Shown here: positions 56,818 to 63,990 of the stretch, piece after piece | How positions within the stretch are numbered: the first letter of the stretch is position 1 | Layout: each line of letters opens with the position of its first letter | Assembly (NCBI GenBank): GCA_040881665.1 | Contig: JBBECT010000002.1 | Coordinates: 111,080-175,079, forward strand | Direction of reading: 5' to 3' | DNA: 64,000 nucleotides | From: Actinomycetota bacterium | Lineage (GTDB): Bacteria > Actinomycetota > UBA4738 > HRBIN12 | Position numbers and translations under genes: made by a program | Notes under the pieces: model-generated | Told to the model about the DNA's origin: nothing | What the model saw: the letters and a program-made list of their open reading frames with translations, nothing else | Databases searched by the model: none

Positions 56818-57333
56818 TCAGCCGCGCCGCGTGGTGCGCCCGCGCGCCGCGGTGCGCCCGGAAGTGCGCGCCGGGCCCCGGTTGCGTTTGAGCGCGGCCA
56901 GTGCGTCGTCCTCGGTGACGATACGCCGCAGGTAGTTCCACAGTGCGAACCGGTCGCACGTGGTCTCGGCCGAGCTCTTGCGGCCGAGCCGTTCCTTCAG
57001 GAACCAGTGCATCCACTCATGGCAATAGAGGAACCGCAGCACCTGCCGGGGGGTGCGGAACGTCACCCCCTCGGTCAGCCAGATGAACCGGATGCCACGA
57101 CCCTCGCGCCGCATCGCCCCGTAGGGGACGACCTCGCCGAAGGGCAGGAACGGCTCGGGGACCTGCAGGACGATCTCGCGGGCATCGAAATCGGTCAAGG
57201 CCGAGAGGTGGGGCGAGGTCCGGTAGCGGAACGGCTTGACCACGACCCGGTACCCCGGGCAGTCGGGCAGGCCCTCGAGCATCCGGCGGACCTCGGCGAC
57301 GGGCAGATCGGCGTGACGGGAGACGATACGCAT
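56818..57333 (-). CDS. Small HExxH metallopeptidase-like protein
   Basis: The 171-residue protein contains the zinc-peptidase motif HEWMH in FLYCHEWMHWFLKE. A possible third ligand lies about 15 residues later in SAETTCDRFALW. This spacing resembles ImmA/IrrE- and SprT-type peptidases. The N-terminal 90 residues (VKPFRYRTSPHLSALTDF, REIVLQVPEPFLPFGEVV) look like a beta-sheet that precedes the active-site helix. The last 30 residues are Arg-rich (RTSGRTAARGRTTRRG). The substrate is unknown. The ATG at 57333 has TACAGT 7 bases upstream. The frame continues over tRNA-Pro to 57432, but those codons are not coding. Confidence 0.6.
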   Translation of the reverse strand: MRIVSRHADLPVAEVRRMLEGLPDCPGYRVVVKPFRYRTSPHLSALTDFDAREIVLQVPEPFLPFGEVVPYGAMRREGRGIRFIWLTEGVTFRTPRQVLRFLYCHEWMHWFLKERLGRKSSAETTCDRFALWNYLRRIVTEDDALAALKRNRGPARTSGRTAARGRTTRRG

Positions 57334-57340
57334 GCTCGCC

Positions 57341-57346
57341 ACTGTA
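57341..57346 (-). promoter_or_regulatory. -10 hexamer of the HExxH gene
   Basis: TACAGT on the minus strand, 7 bases before the ATG at 57333. Confidence 0.45.
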
Positions 57347-57391
57347 CGGACGGTGTCAGACACGCAGGTGGATGCGGCCGCTTCGTCCCGG

Positions 57392-57466
57392 TCGGGGCGG
57401 CGGGACTCGAACCCGCGACCTCGTGCTCCCAAAGCACGCGCGCTAGCCAGGCTGCGCTACGCCCCG
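57392..57466 (-). tRNA. tRNA-Pro (anticodon TGG)
   Basis: A 75-base tRNA with acceptor stem CGGGGCG/CGCCCCG, D arm GCGC...GCGC, anticodon arm CGTGC-TTTGGGA-GCACG and T arm GCGGGTTCGAGTCCCGC. The first pair C1-G72 is the usual bacterial tRNA-Pro identity feature. CCA is not encoded. Confidence 0.95.
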
Positions 57467-57604
57467 TCCCCACGAGCCTACCGGGCGCAGCGCCTCGAGA
57501 CTCCTAGGACGTGTCTCCTACGTCGGTGAGCAAGAGCAGCACAGCTGCGAGGACGAGGCCGCCGCGGCAGACGATGCGCCGATAGCCCCTTCGGCGCGAC
57601 GTGG

Positions 57605-57610
57605 CATGAT
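57605..57610 (+). promoter_or_regulatory. -10 hexamer of the DUF1801 gene
   Basis: CATGAT, 6 bases before the ATG at 57617; the first position differs from TANNNT but the spacing matches the other leaderless starts. Confidence 0.35.
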
Positions 57611-57616
57611 GTCGAG

Positions 57617-58096
57617 ATGGCTGAGAAGAAACTCGCAAAGAAGACCGCACAGAGCAAGCGCACCACCGCGAGCACGTCCGGCGGATTCACCGCCGAGGAG
57701 CGGGCGGCGATGAAGGCCCGTGCTCAGGAGCTGAAGGCGGAAGAGCGCGCGAACAAGAACAGGGCGGCCGGAGAGAAGGACCTGCTCGCGGCGATCGCCG
57801 GGATGAAGGGAAAGGATGGCGCCATCGCCAAGCGGCTCCACGCGATCATCTCCGCGTCCGCGCCAGACCTCTGGCCGAAGACCTGGTACGGGATGCCCGC
57901 GTATGCCAAGGACGGCAAGGTCGTCTGCTTCTTCCAGGCCGCGCAGAAGTTCAACGCACGGTACGCGACGATCGGCTTCAGCGACGAGGCCAGCCTCGAC
58001 AAGGGCGCCATGTGGCCGACCTCCTTCGCGCTGAAGGAGCTGACCGCCGCCGAAGAGACGAAGATCGTCGCGCTCGTGAAGAAGGCGGTGCGCTGA
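57617..58096 (+). CDS. DUF1801-domain protein
   Basis: The 159-residue protein has a Lys/Ala/Thr-rich, positively charged N-terminal 60 residues ([18 protein letters not shown]). A DUF1801-type domain follows, with [44 protein letters not shown] and a final helix ([13 protein letters not shown]). Related small proteins are annotated as YdhG-like or iron-chaperone-like, but the function is unknown. It is the only gene of the repeat-bounded cassette and has its own start-proximal promoter. Confidence 0.75.
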   Translation: MAEKKLAKKTAQSKRTTASTSGGFTAEERAAMKARAQELKAEERANKNRAAGEKDLLAAIAGMKGKDGAIAKRLHAIISASAPDLWPKTWYGMPAYAKDGKVVCFFQAAQKFNARYATIGFSDEASLDKGAMWPTSFALKELTAAEETKIVALVKKAVR

Positions 58097-58136
58097 GCAC
58101 TGAACGCTGCCGAAAGGCACGATAAGGAGACACGTC

Positions 58137-58805
58137 CTAGGTCCCGGAGCCGCCGATACCGGTGCGCAGCAGCTCGGTGACCTCCCGGATCCGGGCCTCG
58201 CGGCGCTCGGGACGGTAGGGCTTGCGGTGGATCAACCCGGGGTCGAGCTCCTCGGCAACGAGGGCGTCCTGGAACCGCTCGGCCACCCAGTCGAGCATCG
58301 ACGCGACCGTCTCGACGTCCACGTCCCCACGGATCTCCCCGCGGCCGATCCCGAACTCGATGAACTCGAGCGTTCCGTACGGGTCCTCGCTGCGCATGAA
58401 GCGGTTGATCGGTCGCCGGAGCCCGAAGCCGGTGTCGTACCGGCCGAGCATCGCCACCCGGTTCGGGACGGGGTCCTCGAGCGTGTACTCCTCCGTCCGA
58501 TCGAACCACCACTCGAGCGTCGACCAGAACCCGGCGTCGAGGACGTCCTGAGGGGCGTCGAGCCACGCGGGCAGCAGTGAAACGGCGCGTTGGTACGCGG
58601 CGAGGAACAGCCCCTCCTTCGATCCGAACCCCACGAACACGGTTCCCTTCGCGACGCCGACCTCCGCTGCGATCGCGTCGACGTGGGTGTCTCGGTACCC
58701 GTGTTCGGCGAAGTGGCGCATCGCCGTTTCGACGATCCGCTCCCGTCGCTCCGCGGCGGCGACCCGCGGGCTCGTCCCGGCGGACGGAGTGTCGTCGTCC
58801 GTCAC
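58137..58805 (-). CDS. TetR-family transcriptional regulator, copy 2
   Basis: The 222-residue protein is a paralogue of the 54725 regulator. Helix-turn-helix region: RERIVETAMRHFAEHGY and AAEVGVAKGTVFVGFGSKEG. The later blocks SEDPYGTLEFIEFGIGRGE and MLDWVAERFQDALVAEELDPG are shared. The GTG start overlaps the phzF stop by 4 bases (GTGA) with GGAGGGA as ribosome site, so it is made with PhzF and may control that operon. Its TAG stop lies in the CTAG at the edge of the DUF1801 cassette. Confidence 0.88.
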   Translation of the reverse strand: MTDDDTPSAGTSPRVAAAERRERIVETAMRHFAEHGYRDTHVDAIAAEVGVAKGTVFVGFGSKEGLFLAAYQRAVSLLPAWLDAPQDVLDAGFWSTLEWWFDRTEEYTLEDPVPNRVAMLGRYDTGFGLRRPINRFMRSEDPYGTLEFIEFGIGRGEIRGDVDVETVASMLDWVAERFQDALVAEELDPGLIHRKPYRPERREARIREVTELLRTGIGGSGT

Positions 58806-59698
58806 GATCCCTCCAGGTCGAACCCGCCGTCACCGACGATGCGGACCCCGCCGCCGACATGGACGGTCCACGCCTCGTTCTCGCGCGCGGCGTCGACGAA
58901 CAGCTCGCTCGGCCGCCGCACCTGTGCTCCCTGCGAGATGCGCACCCTGCCGGGCATCCCCGCTACCGAGTGCTCGGCGAGGTAGGCACCGAGCGGCCCC
59001 GCGGCCGATCCCGTCGCGGGATCCTCGCCGATACCGACCCCTGGATCGAACATGCGGGCGGTCACCGCCCCGTCGCCTTCGACCGCGAACAGGTAGAGCG
59101 CGTCACCGCCGACCTGCGCGCACGCCTCGCGCACCGCTCGCCCGTCGCGTTCCGCGCGGCGAAGGGTCTCGAGATCGCGGACGGGAACGATCACCGGACG
59201 TAGCCCGGTCGACACGACACGCACCGGGAGCGCCGGATCGAGATCGTCCTCCGCGAGCGAGCTCGCCCGAGCCACCACCGCGCGATCGGTCACCGGCGGA
59301 TCGAACAGCGCCGGCAGCTGCCGCATCCGTGCTGCGTGCCCGTCGATGTCCACGACGACGGGGAAGTCGCCGGCCGCGACCTGCGCGGTGATCTCCGGCG
59401 GGTCCGGGTCGCCGACTGCGCCGCCCGCGCCCACGCGTCCCTCCGCAATGAGCAGGTAGCTCGTCCCGAGGGTGGGATGGCCCGCGAACGGGAGCTCCTC
59501 GTCGGGAGTGAAGATGCGCATCCGGAAGCGATCGCCCTGGATACCGGTCACGAACGTCGTCTCGGAGAACCCGATCTCGAGCGCGATCGTCTGCATCGCG
59601 GCATCGTCGAGCCGACCGGGATCGGGGACGACGCACAGCTGGTTCCCCGCGAACGGCCGGTCGCAGAACACATCGAGGAGGCGGAACGCGACTCGCAT
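58802..59698 (-). CDS. PhzF-family isomerase-like protein
   Basis: The 298-residue protein has the PhzF/diaminopimelate-epimerase-like fold: the start VFCDRPFAGNQLCVV, the catalytic Glu in FSETTFV, LPFAGHPTLGTSYLL, and DPATGSAAGPLGAYL. True PhzF acts in phenazine synthesis, but most family members lie outside such clusters and have unknown substrates. No other phenazine gene is here. The ATG is only 2 bases after the 3' end of tRNA-Gly, with no space for a separate promoter or ribosome site, so it is transcribed through the tRNA. tetR copy 2 follows with a 4-base overlap. Confidence 0.85.
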   Translation of the reverse strand: MRVAFRLLDVFCDRPFAGNQLCVVPDPGRLDDAAMQTIALEIGFSETTFVTGIQGDRFRMRIFTPDEELPFAGHPTLGTSYLLIAEGRVGAGGAVGDPDPPEITAQVAAGDFPVVVDIDGHAARMRQLPALFDPPVTDRAVVARASSLAEDDLDPALPVRVVSTGLRPVIVPVRDLETLRRAERDGRAVREACAQVGGDALYLFAVEGDGAVTARMFDPGVGIGEDPATGSAAGPLGAYLAEHSVAGMPGRVRISQGAQVRRPSELFVDAARENEAWTVHVGGGVRIVGDGGFDLEGS

Positions 59699-59700
59699 CG

Positions 59701-59771
59701 AGCGGGTGACGGGAATCGAACCCGCGTAACCAGCTTGGAAGGCTGGGGCTCTACCATTGAGCTACACCCGC
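59701..59771 (-). tRNA. tRNA-Gly (anticodon TCC)
   Basis: A 71-base tRNA with acceptor stem GCGGGTG/CACCCGC, anticodon arm CCAGC-CTTCCAA-GCTGG and T arm GCGGGTTCGATTCCCGT. CCA is not encoded. Its positions 8-10 (TAG) serve as the stop codon of the upstream HTH gene, and phzF begins 2 bases after its end. Confidence 0.95.
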
Positions 59772-60097
59772 GTAAGGCTCGGGTCCCAAGTTAGCAAGTC
59801 GCGCGACGAGCACTCCAGTGCGCGAGCCACAACCTCGATAGTCGACAGCGTGGGGTTGTGCAGCGGCGTGCGGGGATCGTGAACCCACAGGCGCGAGCGT
59901 TCGATCGCCGAGACGGTGTTCTTCCCCCCGCTGTCCCCCAGCTCCTTGCAGCGCTCGGCTAGATCGCGCTGTCCCATCTTCGGGAACCGACCCGTCCGGC
60001 GACGGAACACCTGCCACCCCAGCACGGCGGCGTCAGGTGGCCTCTCCTCAGGTGGCCGCTTCTCGGGCGGTTCGGGCACCTCAGCCCGCTGTGCCAT
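59762..60097 (-). CDS. Phage-type HTH repressor-like protein
   Basis: The 111-residue protein has an N-terminal Pro/Glu-rich stretch (VPEPPEKRPPEERPP). A region resembling an XRE-type helix-turn-helix follows (MGQRDLAERCKELG, NTVSAIERSRLWV, NPTLSTIEVVARAL). The ATG has a GAAAGG site. It is divergent from a small HTH gene at 60221, the arrangement of a phage or integrative-element immunity region. Its stop codon is the TAG at positions 8-10 of tRNA-Gly, so the gene literally ends inside the tRNA. Confidence 0.6.
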   Translation of the reverse strand: MAQRAEVPEPPEKRPPEERPPDAAVLGWQVFRRRTGRFPKMGQRDLAERCKELGDSGGKNTVSAIERSRLWVHDPRTPLHNPTLSTIEVVARALECSSRDLLTWDPSLTRV

Positions 60098-60125
60098 GCC
60101 TTTCAGCCCCTATCCCCTTACCCGT

Positions 60126-60146
60126 GAGCCCCCTTTATGGGGCCTC
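60126..60146. promoter_or_regulatory. Operator-like palindrome between divergent HTH genes
   Basis: GAGCCCCC-TTTAT-GGGGCCTC is a near-perfect inverted repeat around an AT-rich centre, in the 123-base gap between the two HTH genes. It is a plausible repressor site, or a hairpin. Confidence 0.35.
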
Positions 60147-60181
60147 TGACCTGCGGGAAAGGGTAGCCTCCCCGTCCTCGC

Positions 60182-60211
60182 TTGACAAGAGCCGAAGGGC
60201 GGGTCTACTGT
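60182..60211 (+). promoter_or_regulatory. Consensus-like sigma-70 promoter of the phage-like operon
   Basis: TTGACA (60182-60187) and TACTGT (60206-60211) are separated by 18 bases. This is the only promoter in the window with a perfect -35. The -10 ends 9 bases before the ATG at 60221. Confidence 0.65.
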
Positions 60212-60220
60212 CCCCGTCTG

Positions 60221-60397
60221 ATGGGACAGCGGACCACTTCACAGGGCGACACGCTCCGGCGGCGAGCCATTCGGGCCCTCCACCGCGAGGACCTCACGCC
60301 CCGAGAGATCGCGGGATTGCTCCACCTCTCCCCCCAGGCGATCTACCAGCACCTGAAGGCGATCCGCGAGCAGGACCAGCGCACCGACGCCGCCTGA
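60221..60397 (+). CDS. Small helix-turn-helix protein
   Basis: The 58-residue protein is almost entirely one helix-turn-helix (TLRRRAIRALHREDLTPREIAGLLHLSPQAIYQHLKAIREQ), as in MarR/LuxR-like or sigma-4-like DNA-binding units. The frame starts at 60182, but the ATG at 60221 lies right after the promoter. It is the first gene of a plus-strand chain of tiny genes and could be a Cro- or activator-like regulator. Confidence 0.6.
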   Translation: MGQRTTSQGDTLRRRAIRALHREDLTPREIAGLLHLSPQAIYQHLKAIREQDQRTDAA

Positions 60398-60426
60398 TCC
60401 GGCGGCAGATAGGAGGCACCGGCCAC

Positions 60427-60789
60427 ATGGATACCGACCTGAACCACCGACCGGACACCGAGAGTGAGTTCGCCCTGCGGGTCCGCGATCAGATCGCAGC
60501 GAAGTATCGGAACGAGGGGCGGTGCTGGTGCGAGGGCCGGATCACGGCGGCGCGCATGGAGCGCTCCTTCCTCGGGATCGACCAGCTCTGGATGCGCTGT
60601 GACTCCGGACACTCGGCCCTGGTGGATCTGCCCGACAAGTCGACGCGCCACGCGACCGACGAGCCGTGCGGCTGCATCACCGACGGGTGGGGGTTCGTCC
60701 ACGTCCCGTGCTTCGAGCACGCCCGTGAGGACGCTGCGTTCGAGGCTGGGGACCGGCACTACGACGACATCAGAGCGGGCGTTCTGTGA
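60427..60789 (+). CDS. Phage-like protein with Cys-rich motifs
   Basis: This 120-residue acidic protein has several Cys/His pairs (CWCEGR, CDSGH, CGCITDG, PCFEH) that could bind zinc. I recognise no family. The ATG has a GGAGG site 9 bases upstream. The frame open further upstream is a shadow. Its stop overlaps the next start by 4 bases. Confidence 0.55.
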   Translation: MDTDLNHRPDTESEFALRVRDQIAAKYRNEGRCWCEGRITAARMERSFLGIDQLWMRCDSGHSALVDLPDKSTRHATDEPCGCITDGWGFVHVPCFEHAREDAAFEAGDRHYDDIRAGVL

Positions 60790-61055
60790 TGGCGGTCGAC
60801 GCGACGCGGCTCGTCACGAACGAGGACGCGGACGTGATCCGCGCTCAATGCCGAGGCGACGAGTACGCGCTGAACCGGGTGCCGGACGCGATCACTCTCA
60901 CCCTCCTCGACACCCGCGACGAACAGACCCGCGTGATCGAGCGACTGCTCGAGGTCGATCGCGCGCACGGCGGAATCGAAGGTGCGGGCGAGGGTTGCGA
61001 GTGCGCGACGTGTGACGCCTACCGGCTGCTCGCGCGTCTGCGGGGTGAGTCGTGA
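60786..61055 (+). CDS. Small phage-like protein
   Basis: This 89-residue protein starts with GTG-ATG, overlapping the previous stop. It is helical (ADVIRAQCRGDEY, RVIERLLEVDRAHGG) and ends with a CxCxxC stretch (CECATCDAYRLL). No family recognised. It resembles the short, tightly packed early genes of actinophages. Confidence 0.5.
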   Translation: MMAVDATRLVTNEDADVIRAQCRGDEYALNRVPDAITLTLLDTRDEQTRVIERLLEVDRAHGGIEGAGEGCECATCDAYRLLARLRGES

Positions 61056-61387
61056 GCCTCCGCTTCGTGGCCGTGCCCACTCTCGGGGACTCGCGCATCT
61101 CCATCACGATCGCGGGCCACCCCGGAACGGTCGCACACCAGGTGCACGGCACGATCGGTCGCGAACTCGTTGACCTGGCGAACAGAGCCGAGTCGTCGGA
61201 GACGGCATTGTTCGAGCTGACAACGCGCCTAGCTCAGCGCCAGTGCGAGCCGGTCAGCGATCACTATCTCAACCCCGAGTGCACGGATCCGGTTGAGGAC
61301 GGAGGACGCCCTCCAACTGAATGGTGCATTCCCTGTTCGGCGCGGCACATCCTCAGCACCCTTCTTGCCGGTCGGAGTGGTGACTGA
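61052..61387 (+). CDS. Small phage-like protein
   Basis: This 111-residue protein has a GTG start overlapping the previous stop by 4 bases. Its first part looks beta-rich (LRFVAVPTLGDSRISITIAG), the middle is helical (IGRELVDLANRAESSE), and the C-terminus has CxxC (WCIPCSARHILSTLL). Function unknown. Confidence 0.5.
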   Translation: MSLRFVAVPTLGDSRISITIAGHPGTVAHQVHGTIGRELVDLANRAESSETALFELTTRLAQRQCEPVSDHYLNPECTDPVEDGGRPPTEWCIPCSARHILSTLLAGRSGD

Positions 61388-61527
61388 TGTACGACCGCGA
61401 CCTCGAGTACGCGGATGAGTTCGACTACCAGGAGTCGCTCGCCGAGGCGCAGTGGACCGAGGACGACGCCTTCATCGAGTGGGCCGAGCGGATCGACACG
61501 ATCAAGGTCAGCGAGGGCTACCTGTGA
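61387..61527 (+). CDS. 46-residue acidic phage-like protein
   Basis: A very short gene lies between two overlapping neighbours. It starts at an ATG that shares one base with the previous stop (TGATG) and ends at TGA 61525-61527. The product (MYDRDLEYADEFDYQ onwards) is strongly acidic, with about 16 Asp/Glu. Small acidic proteins of this kind in phages are often DNA mimics or inhibitors, but that is only an idea here. Confidence 0.5.
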   Translation: MYDRDLEYADEFDYQESLAEAQWTEDDAFIEWAERIDTIKVSEGYL

Positions 61528-61787
61528 GCGACCGCGCCTCCGCCGCGAGCCACGCCGAGCGCGCCAGCATCGAGCGCCGTGAGCCGATCCGCCCGTGGGA
61601 AGAGGTCTGCGCGACGTGCGGCGGAGGCGGCGAGGGCGGGCCCGGCTACAAGGACCACGTCGACGGCCGTTGGGTCGCTCCCCCCGCGTGTCGCGACTGC
61701 GGCGGCTCGGGCGTCGTGCCGAGTGCCGAGGGCGCCGTGTTGCTCGCGTTTCTCGCCGAACACCCGCGAGAGATGGGGCTGCCGTGA
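61524..61787 (+). CDS. Small protein with DnaJ-like zinc motif
   Basis: This 87-residue protein has a GTG start overlapping the previous stop by 4 bases. Two CxxCGG units (CATCGGGGEGG and CRDCGGSG) are spaced like half of a DnaJ-type zinc finger. The last helix is AVLLAFLAEHPREM. Such mini zinc proteins occur in phage replication regions; the role is unknown. Confidence 0.55.
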   Translation: MSDRASAASHAERASIERREPIRPWEEVCATCGGGGEGGPGYKDHVDGRWVAPPACRDCGGSGVVPSAEGAVLLAFLAEHPREMGLP

Positions 61788-62546
61788 GCGTCGAGCCGAT
61801 GCCCGTGCCGGGATCCCACCGCGCAGAGCCCGAGCTCCCCGAGCCCGAGCGCCGGCCGCTGAGCTGGACACAGATCAGCCAGTACGCCGACTGCGGCCGG
61901 GCATACGAGCTCAAGTACCGGGATGCCGTCCCGCAGATGCCGAAGGGCGCGCTGATCGGCGGCGGCGCGATCCACACGGCAATCGAGGCCGCGTATCGCG
62001 AGGGCTGGTGGCACGAGGAGATCACCCCTGCCTCCAACCTCTGGATCTTCTACCTCGAGGAGTTCACGCGGCGCTGCGAGGACGCTGAGGGTGGCCCCGA
62101 AGCGATCGTGTGGGGCGGGCGCAAGGACGCCGCTGGCGTACCGGGCGAGGGCTTCGAGTGGTGGACGGGCCACCCGCCGCCTCGATGTTGATCCGTGCCC
62201 AGGAGGTCGTGCACGCCGACGAGATCGCGGGCGTGCAGCAGTACCGCGACGACGGCATCGAGGTGAACGTCCGCGCCGTCACCGAGGCGGGCGAGGCGAC
62301 GAACGCCTACCTGGATCGCCTGCTCATCAGCGGTGACGGCGAGCTGATCGTCGACGACTGGAAGACGGGCAAGGTCAACGGCGCGAAGGAGCTCCAGCTC
62401 GCGCTCTACGCCTGGTCGGTCGAGCAGACCACCGGGATCGCGGTCGGGCAGGCGCGCTTCATCTATCTGCGCGCCGCCAAGCTCGAAGCCCGCATCGTGC
62501 CGATCGACCTTCCGCGTTTCCTCCCCCTCGTCGAGCCCTTCGCGGC
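61784..62546 (+). pseudogene. PD-(D/E)XK (RecB/Cas4-like) nuclease, frameshifted and truncated by IS110
   Basis: The first frame (GTG at 61784, overlapping the previous stop) has the RecB-family opening LSWTQISQYADCGRAYELKY and GGGAIHTAIEAAYREG. It stops at 62191. The next frame continues the same domain with NAYLDRLLISGDGELIVDDWKTGK and LQLALYAWSVEQTTG, which hold the catalytic Asp, DxK and QLxLY parts. The step is what one missing base near 62160-62185 would give. The C-terminus then runs into the end of an IS110 element on the other strand, so the gene is broken twice. Intact relatives act in phage recombination or DNA processing. Confidence 0.7.
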
Positions 62547-63728
62547 TCAGACAACCGCCGGGATCGAGGCCGGGGCGAGGCATCCGTGGAGGATGCCGAC
62601 GAGTCGGTTGGCCACGACACGTAGCGCCTGGTGATGGGTCTTGCCCTTCCCACGTTGGGCGTCGTAGCAGCGACGTGCGCCTTCGGACTTCGTGAGGGCG
62701 GTGAAGGCCCACATGTGGCAGGCATCGAACAGCCGGGTGTTGCGAGCGAAGCGGGCAAGCACGACGCGGCGAGAGCCGGATGCCCTCGTGATGGGTGAGG
62801 TCCCCGCGTAGTTCCGCCGTGCCCTAGCATCGCCGTAGCGGGTCGGATCATCTCCGAACTCGCCCAGCACCCGGGCGCCGAGCACGATGCCGAGTCCGGG
62901 AAGACTGCGCAGAACCTCGGCGTCCGGGTGCATCTCAAAAGACCGTTCCAGCTCGCTACCCAGATCATCGATCTGGGTGTTGAGTCCTTCGATGAGACCG
63001 ACGAGGGAGCTCACGATCACCCCGAAGGCATGCTCGATGCGTGCGGGTGCGTGGAGCTGCTCGGATCGGAGGGCTCCCTGGATCTTCTCCGCGCGTGCGG
63101 CCAGGTTGCGCTGGCGCCCTCCCCTGGCCAAGGCACTGGAGATCTTGGAACGCGACAGCGTCTTGCCGAGCGCCGGGGTTGGGGCGATCCTCAGGACCGC
63201 AAGCGCATCTGAGGAGGCAAGATCGGTGCCGAAGGCCTCGAGCGCCTGCGGATAGAACTCACGCAGCGCGCTCCGCAGCCGGTTCACGTGACGACGGCGT
63301 TCCCACACGAAGCTCTGGTGGATCCGCGCGATGAGCTTGATCTCTTCGGAGAGCTCCGAATCACCTGCGATCGGGCGCAGGTTGTGCCGATCGGTCCGCA
63401 CGATGTCGGCCAGCACCTTGGCATCGCCTGGATCGGACTTGGCCCCTGAGGTGGAGTGACGGTCACGATAGCGATCCACCGAGAGCGGGTTGATCGCGTA
63501 GACCGCGTATCCGGCCCCGACCAGAGCCCCCACCAGGAGCCCTCTGTCGGTCTCGATGCCCACGATCACCTCATCTGGCTCTTCAGCGTGTTCGGCGATC
63601 ACCCCATGGAGCTGAGCGAGGCCCTGAGTTCCTTCGGGCACCCGGATGCCGGCGAGCGTGCGGCCCTCAGCGTCCATCACGCAGACGTCGTGGTGACGCT
63701 CGGACCAGTCGATCCCGACGAACATCAT
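62547..63728 (-). CDS. IS110-family transposase
   Basis: The 393-residue recombinase has the DEDD RuvC-like domain at its N-terminus: Asp in VGIDWSERHHD, Glu in VGIETDRG, and paired Asp in AKSDPGDAKVLADI. The C-terminal transposase_20 domain follows, with LRSLPGLGIVLGARVLGEFGD and YAGTSPITRASGSRR, whose Ser is the expected nucleophile. Full length and no stop codons suggest that it is active. GGAAGGGAG precedes the ATGs at 63728 and 63725; a GTG at 63734 is also in frame. IS110 enzymes insert with the help of an RNA encoded beside them. Confidence 0.92.
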   Translation of the reverse strand: MMFVGIDWSERHHDVCVMDAEGRTLAGIRVPEGTQGLAQLHGVIAEHAEEPDEVIVGIETDRGLLVGALVGAGYAVYAINPLSVDRYRDRHSTSGAKSDPGDAKVLADIVRTDRHNLRPIAGDSELSEEIKLIARIHQSFVWERRRHVNRLRSALREFYPQALEAFGTDLASSDALAVLRIAPTPALGKTLSRSKISSALARGGRQRNLAARAEKIQGALRSEQLHAPARIEHAFGVIVSSLVGLIEGLNTQIDDLGSELERSFEMHPDAEVLRSLPGLGIVLGARVLGEFGDDPTRYGDARARRNYAGTSPITRASGSRRVVLARFARNTRLFDACHMWAFTALTKSEGARRCYDAQRGKGKTHHQALRVVANRLVGILHGCLAPASIPAVV

Positions 63729-63734
63729 GTGCAC

Positions 63735-63990
63735 TCCCTTCCCTCTCGACGGTCTCGAGCCTGAAGGAGTGCGCGGCGTCCTAATGGATCAGTGCTCTTG
63801 TGGCACGACATCCCACCAGTGGTCGGCTCCTCACCGCCCGGCGGGGGCCCGATCTAGACTTAGGGCTCCACGGCCCTGGTCTACGAAGGGCTCACCCGCC
63901 GGTGGCTCGGAGAGCAGTCTCTTCCATCGGCTGCTCTGGAGCCATTAGGTCCAGTGGAGGTCGGCCCGTACGTCCATCGGGCCGATGAGT
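63735..63990 (-). ncRNA. Candidate IS110 bridge RNA region
   Basis: This non-coding stretch lies upstream of the transposase on the same strand, where IS110-group elements encode their target/donor-pairing RNA. It shows two clear hairpins. One pairs AGAGCAG (63911-63917) with CTGCTCT (63931-63937) around a 13-base loop. The other pairs TCGGCCCG (63961-63968) with CGGGCCGA (63978-63985) around a 9-base loop. Loops of this size are what guide loops would need. Boundaries are approximate, and the element's end may lie outside the window. Confidence 0.45.

Larger units (their letters stand above)
57504..58140. mobile_element. MITE-like 629-bp cassette carrying a DUF1801 gene
   Basis: The arms GACGTGTCTCCT (57508-57519) and AGGAGACACGTC (58125-58136) are perfect 12-bp inverted repeats. 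Each is bounded outside by CTAG (57504-57507 and 58137-58140), and a further outer C and G extend the palindromic match to 17 bp. CTAG fits the YTAR target duplication of IS5-type elements, but because it is palindromic it could also belong to the repeats. No transposase lies inside; the only gene is the DUF1801 protein, so it would need to be moved by an enzyme encoded elsewhere. The right boundary sits on the tetR stop codon. Confidence 0.6.

Noticed and set aside
59701..59771. Standard attachment site at the tRNA-Gly 3' end
   Set aside because: The phage-like genes lie on the 5' side of the tRNA, and no second copy of the tRNA 3' end is seen in the window, so a classic 3'-end integration is not supported here.
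62150..62195. Programmed -1 frameshift in the nuclease gene
   Set aside because: No slippery heptamer of the X-XXY-YYZ type is present in the right frame near the switch; a lost base is simpler.
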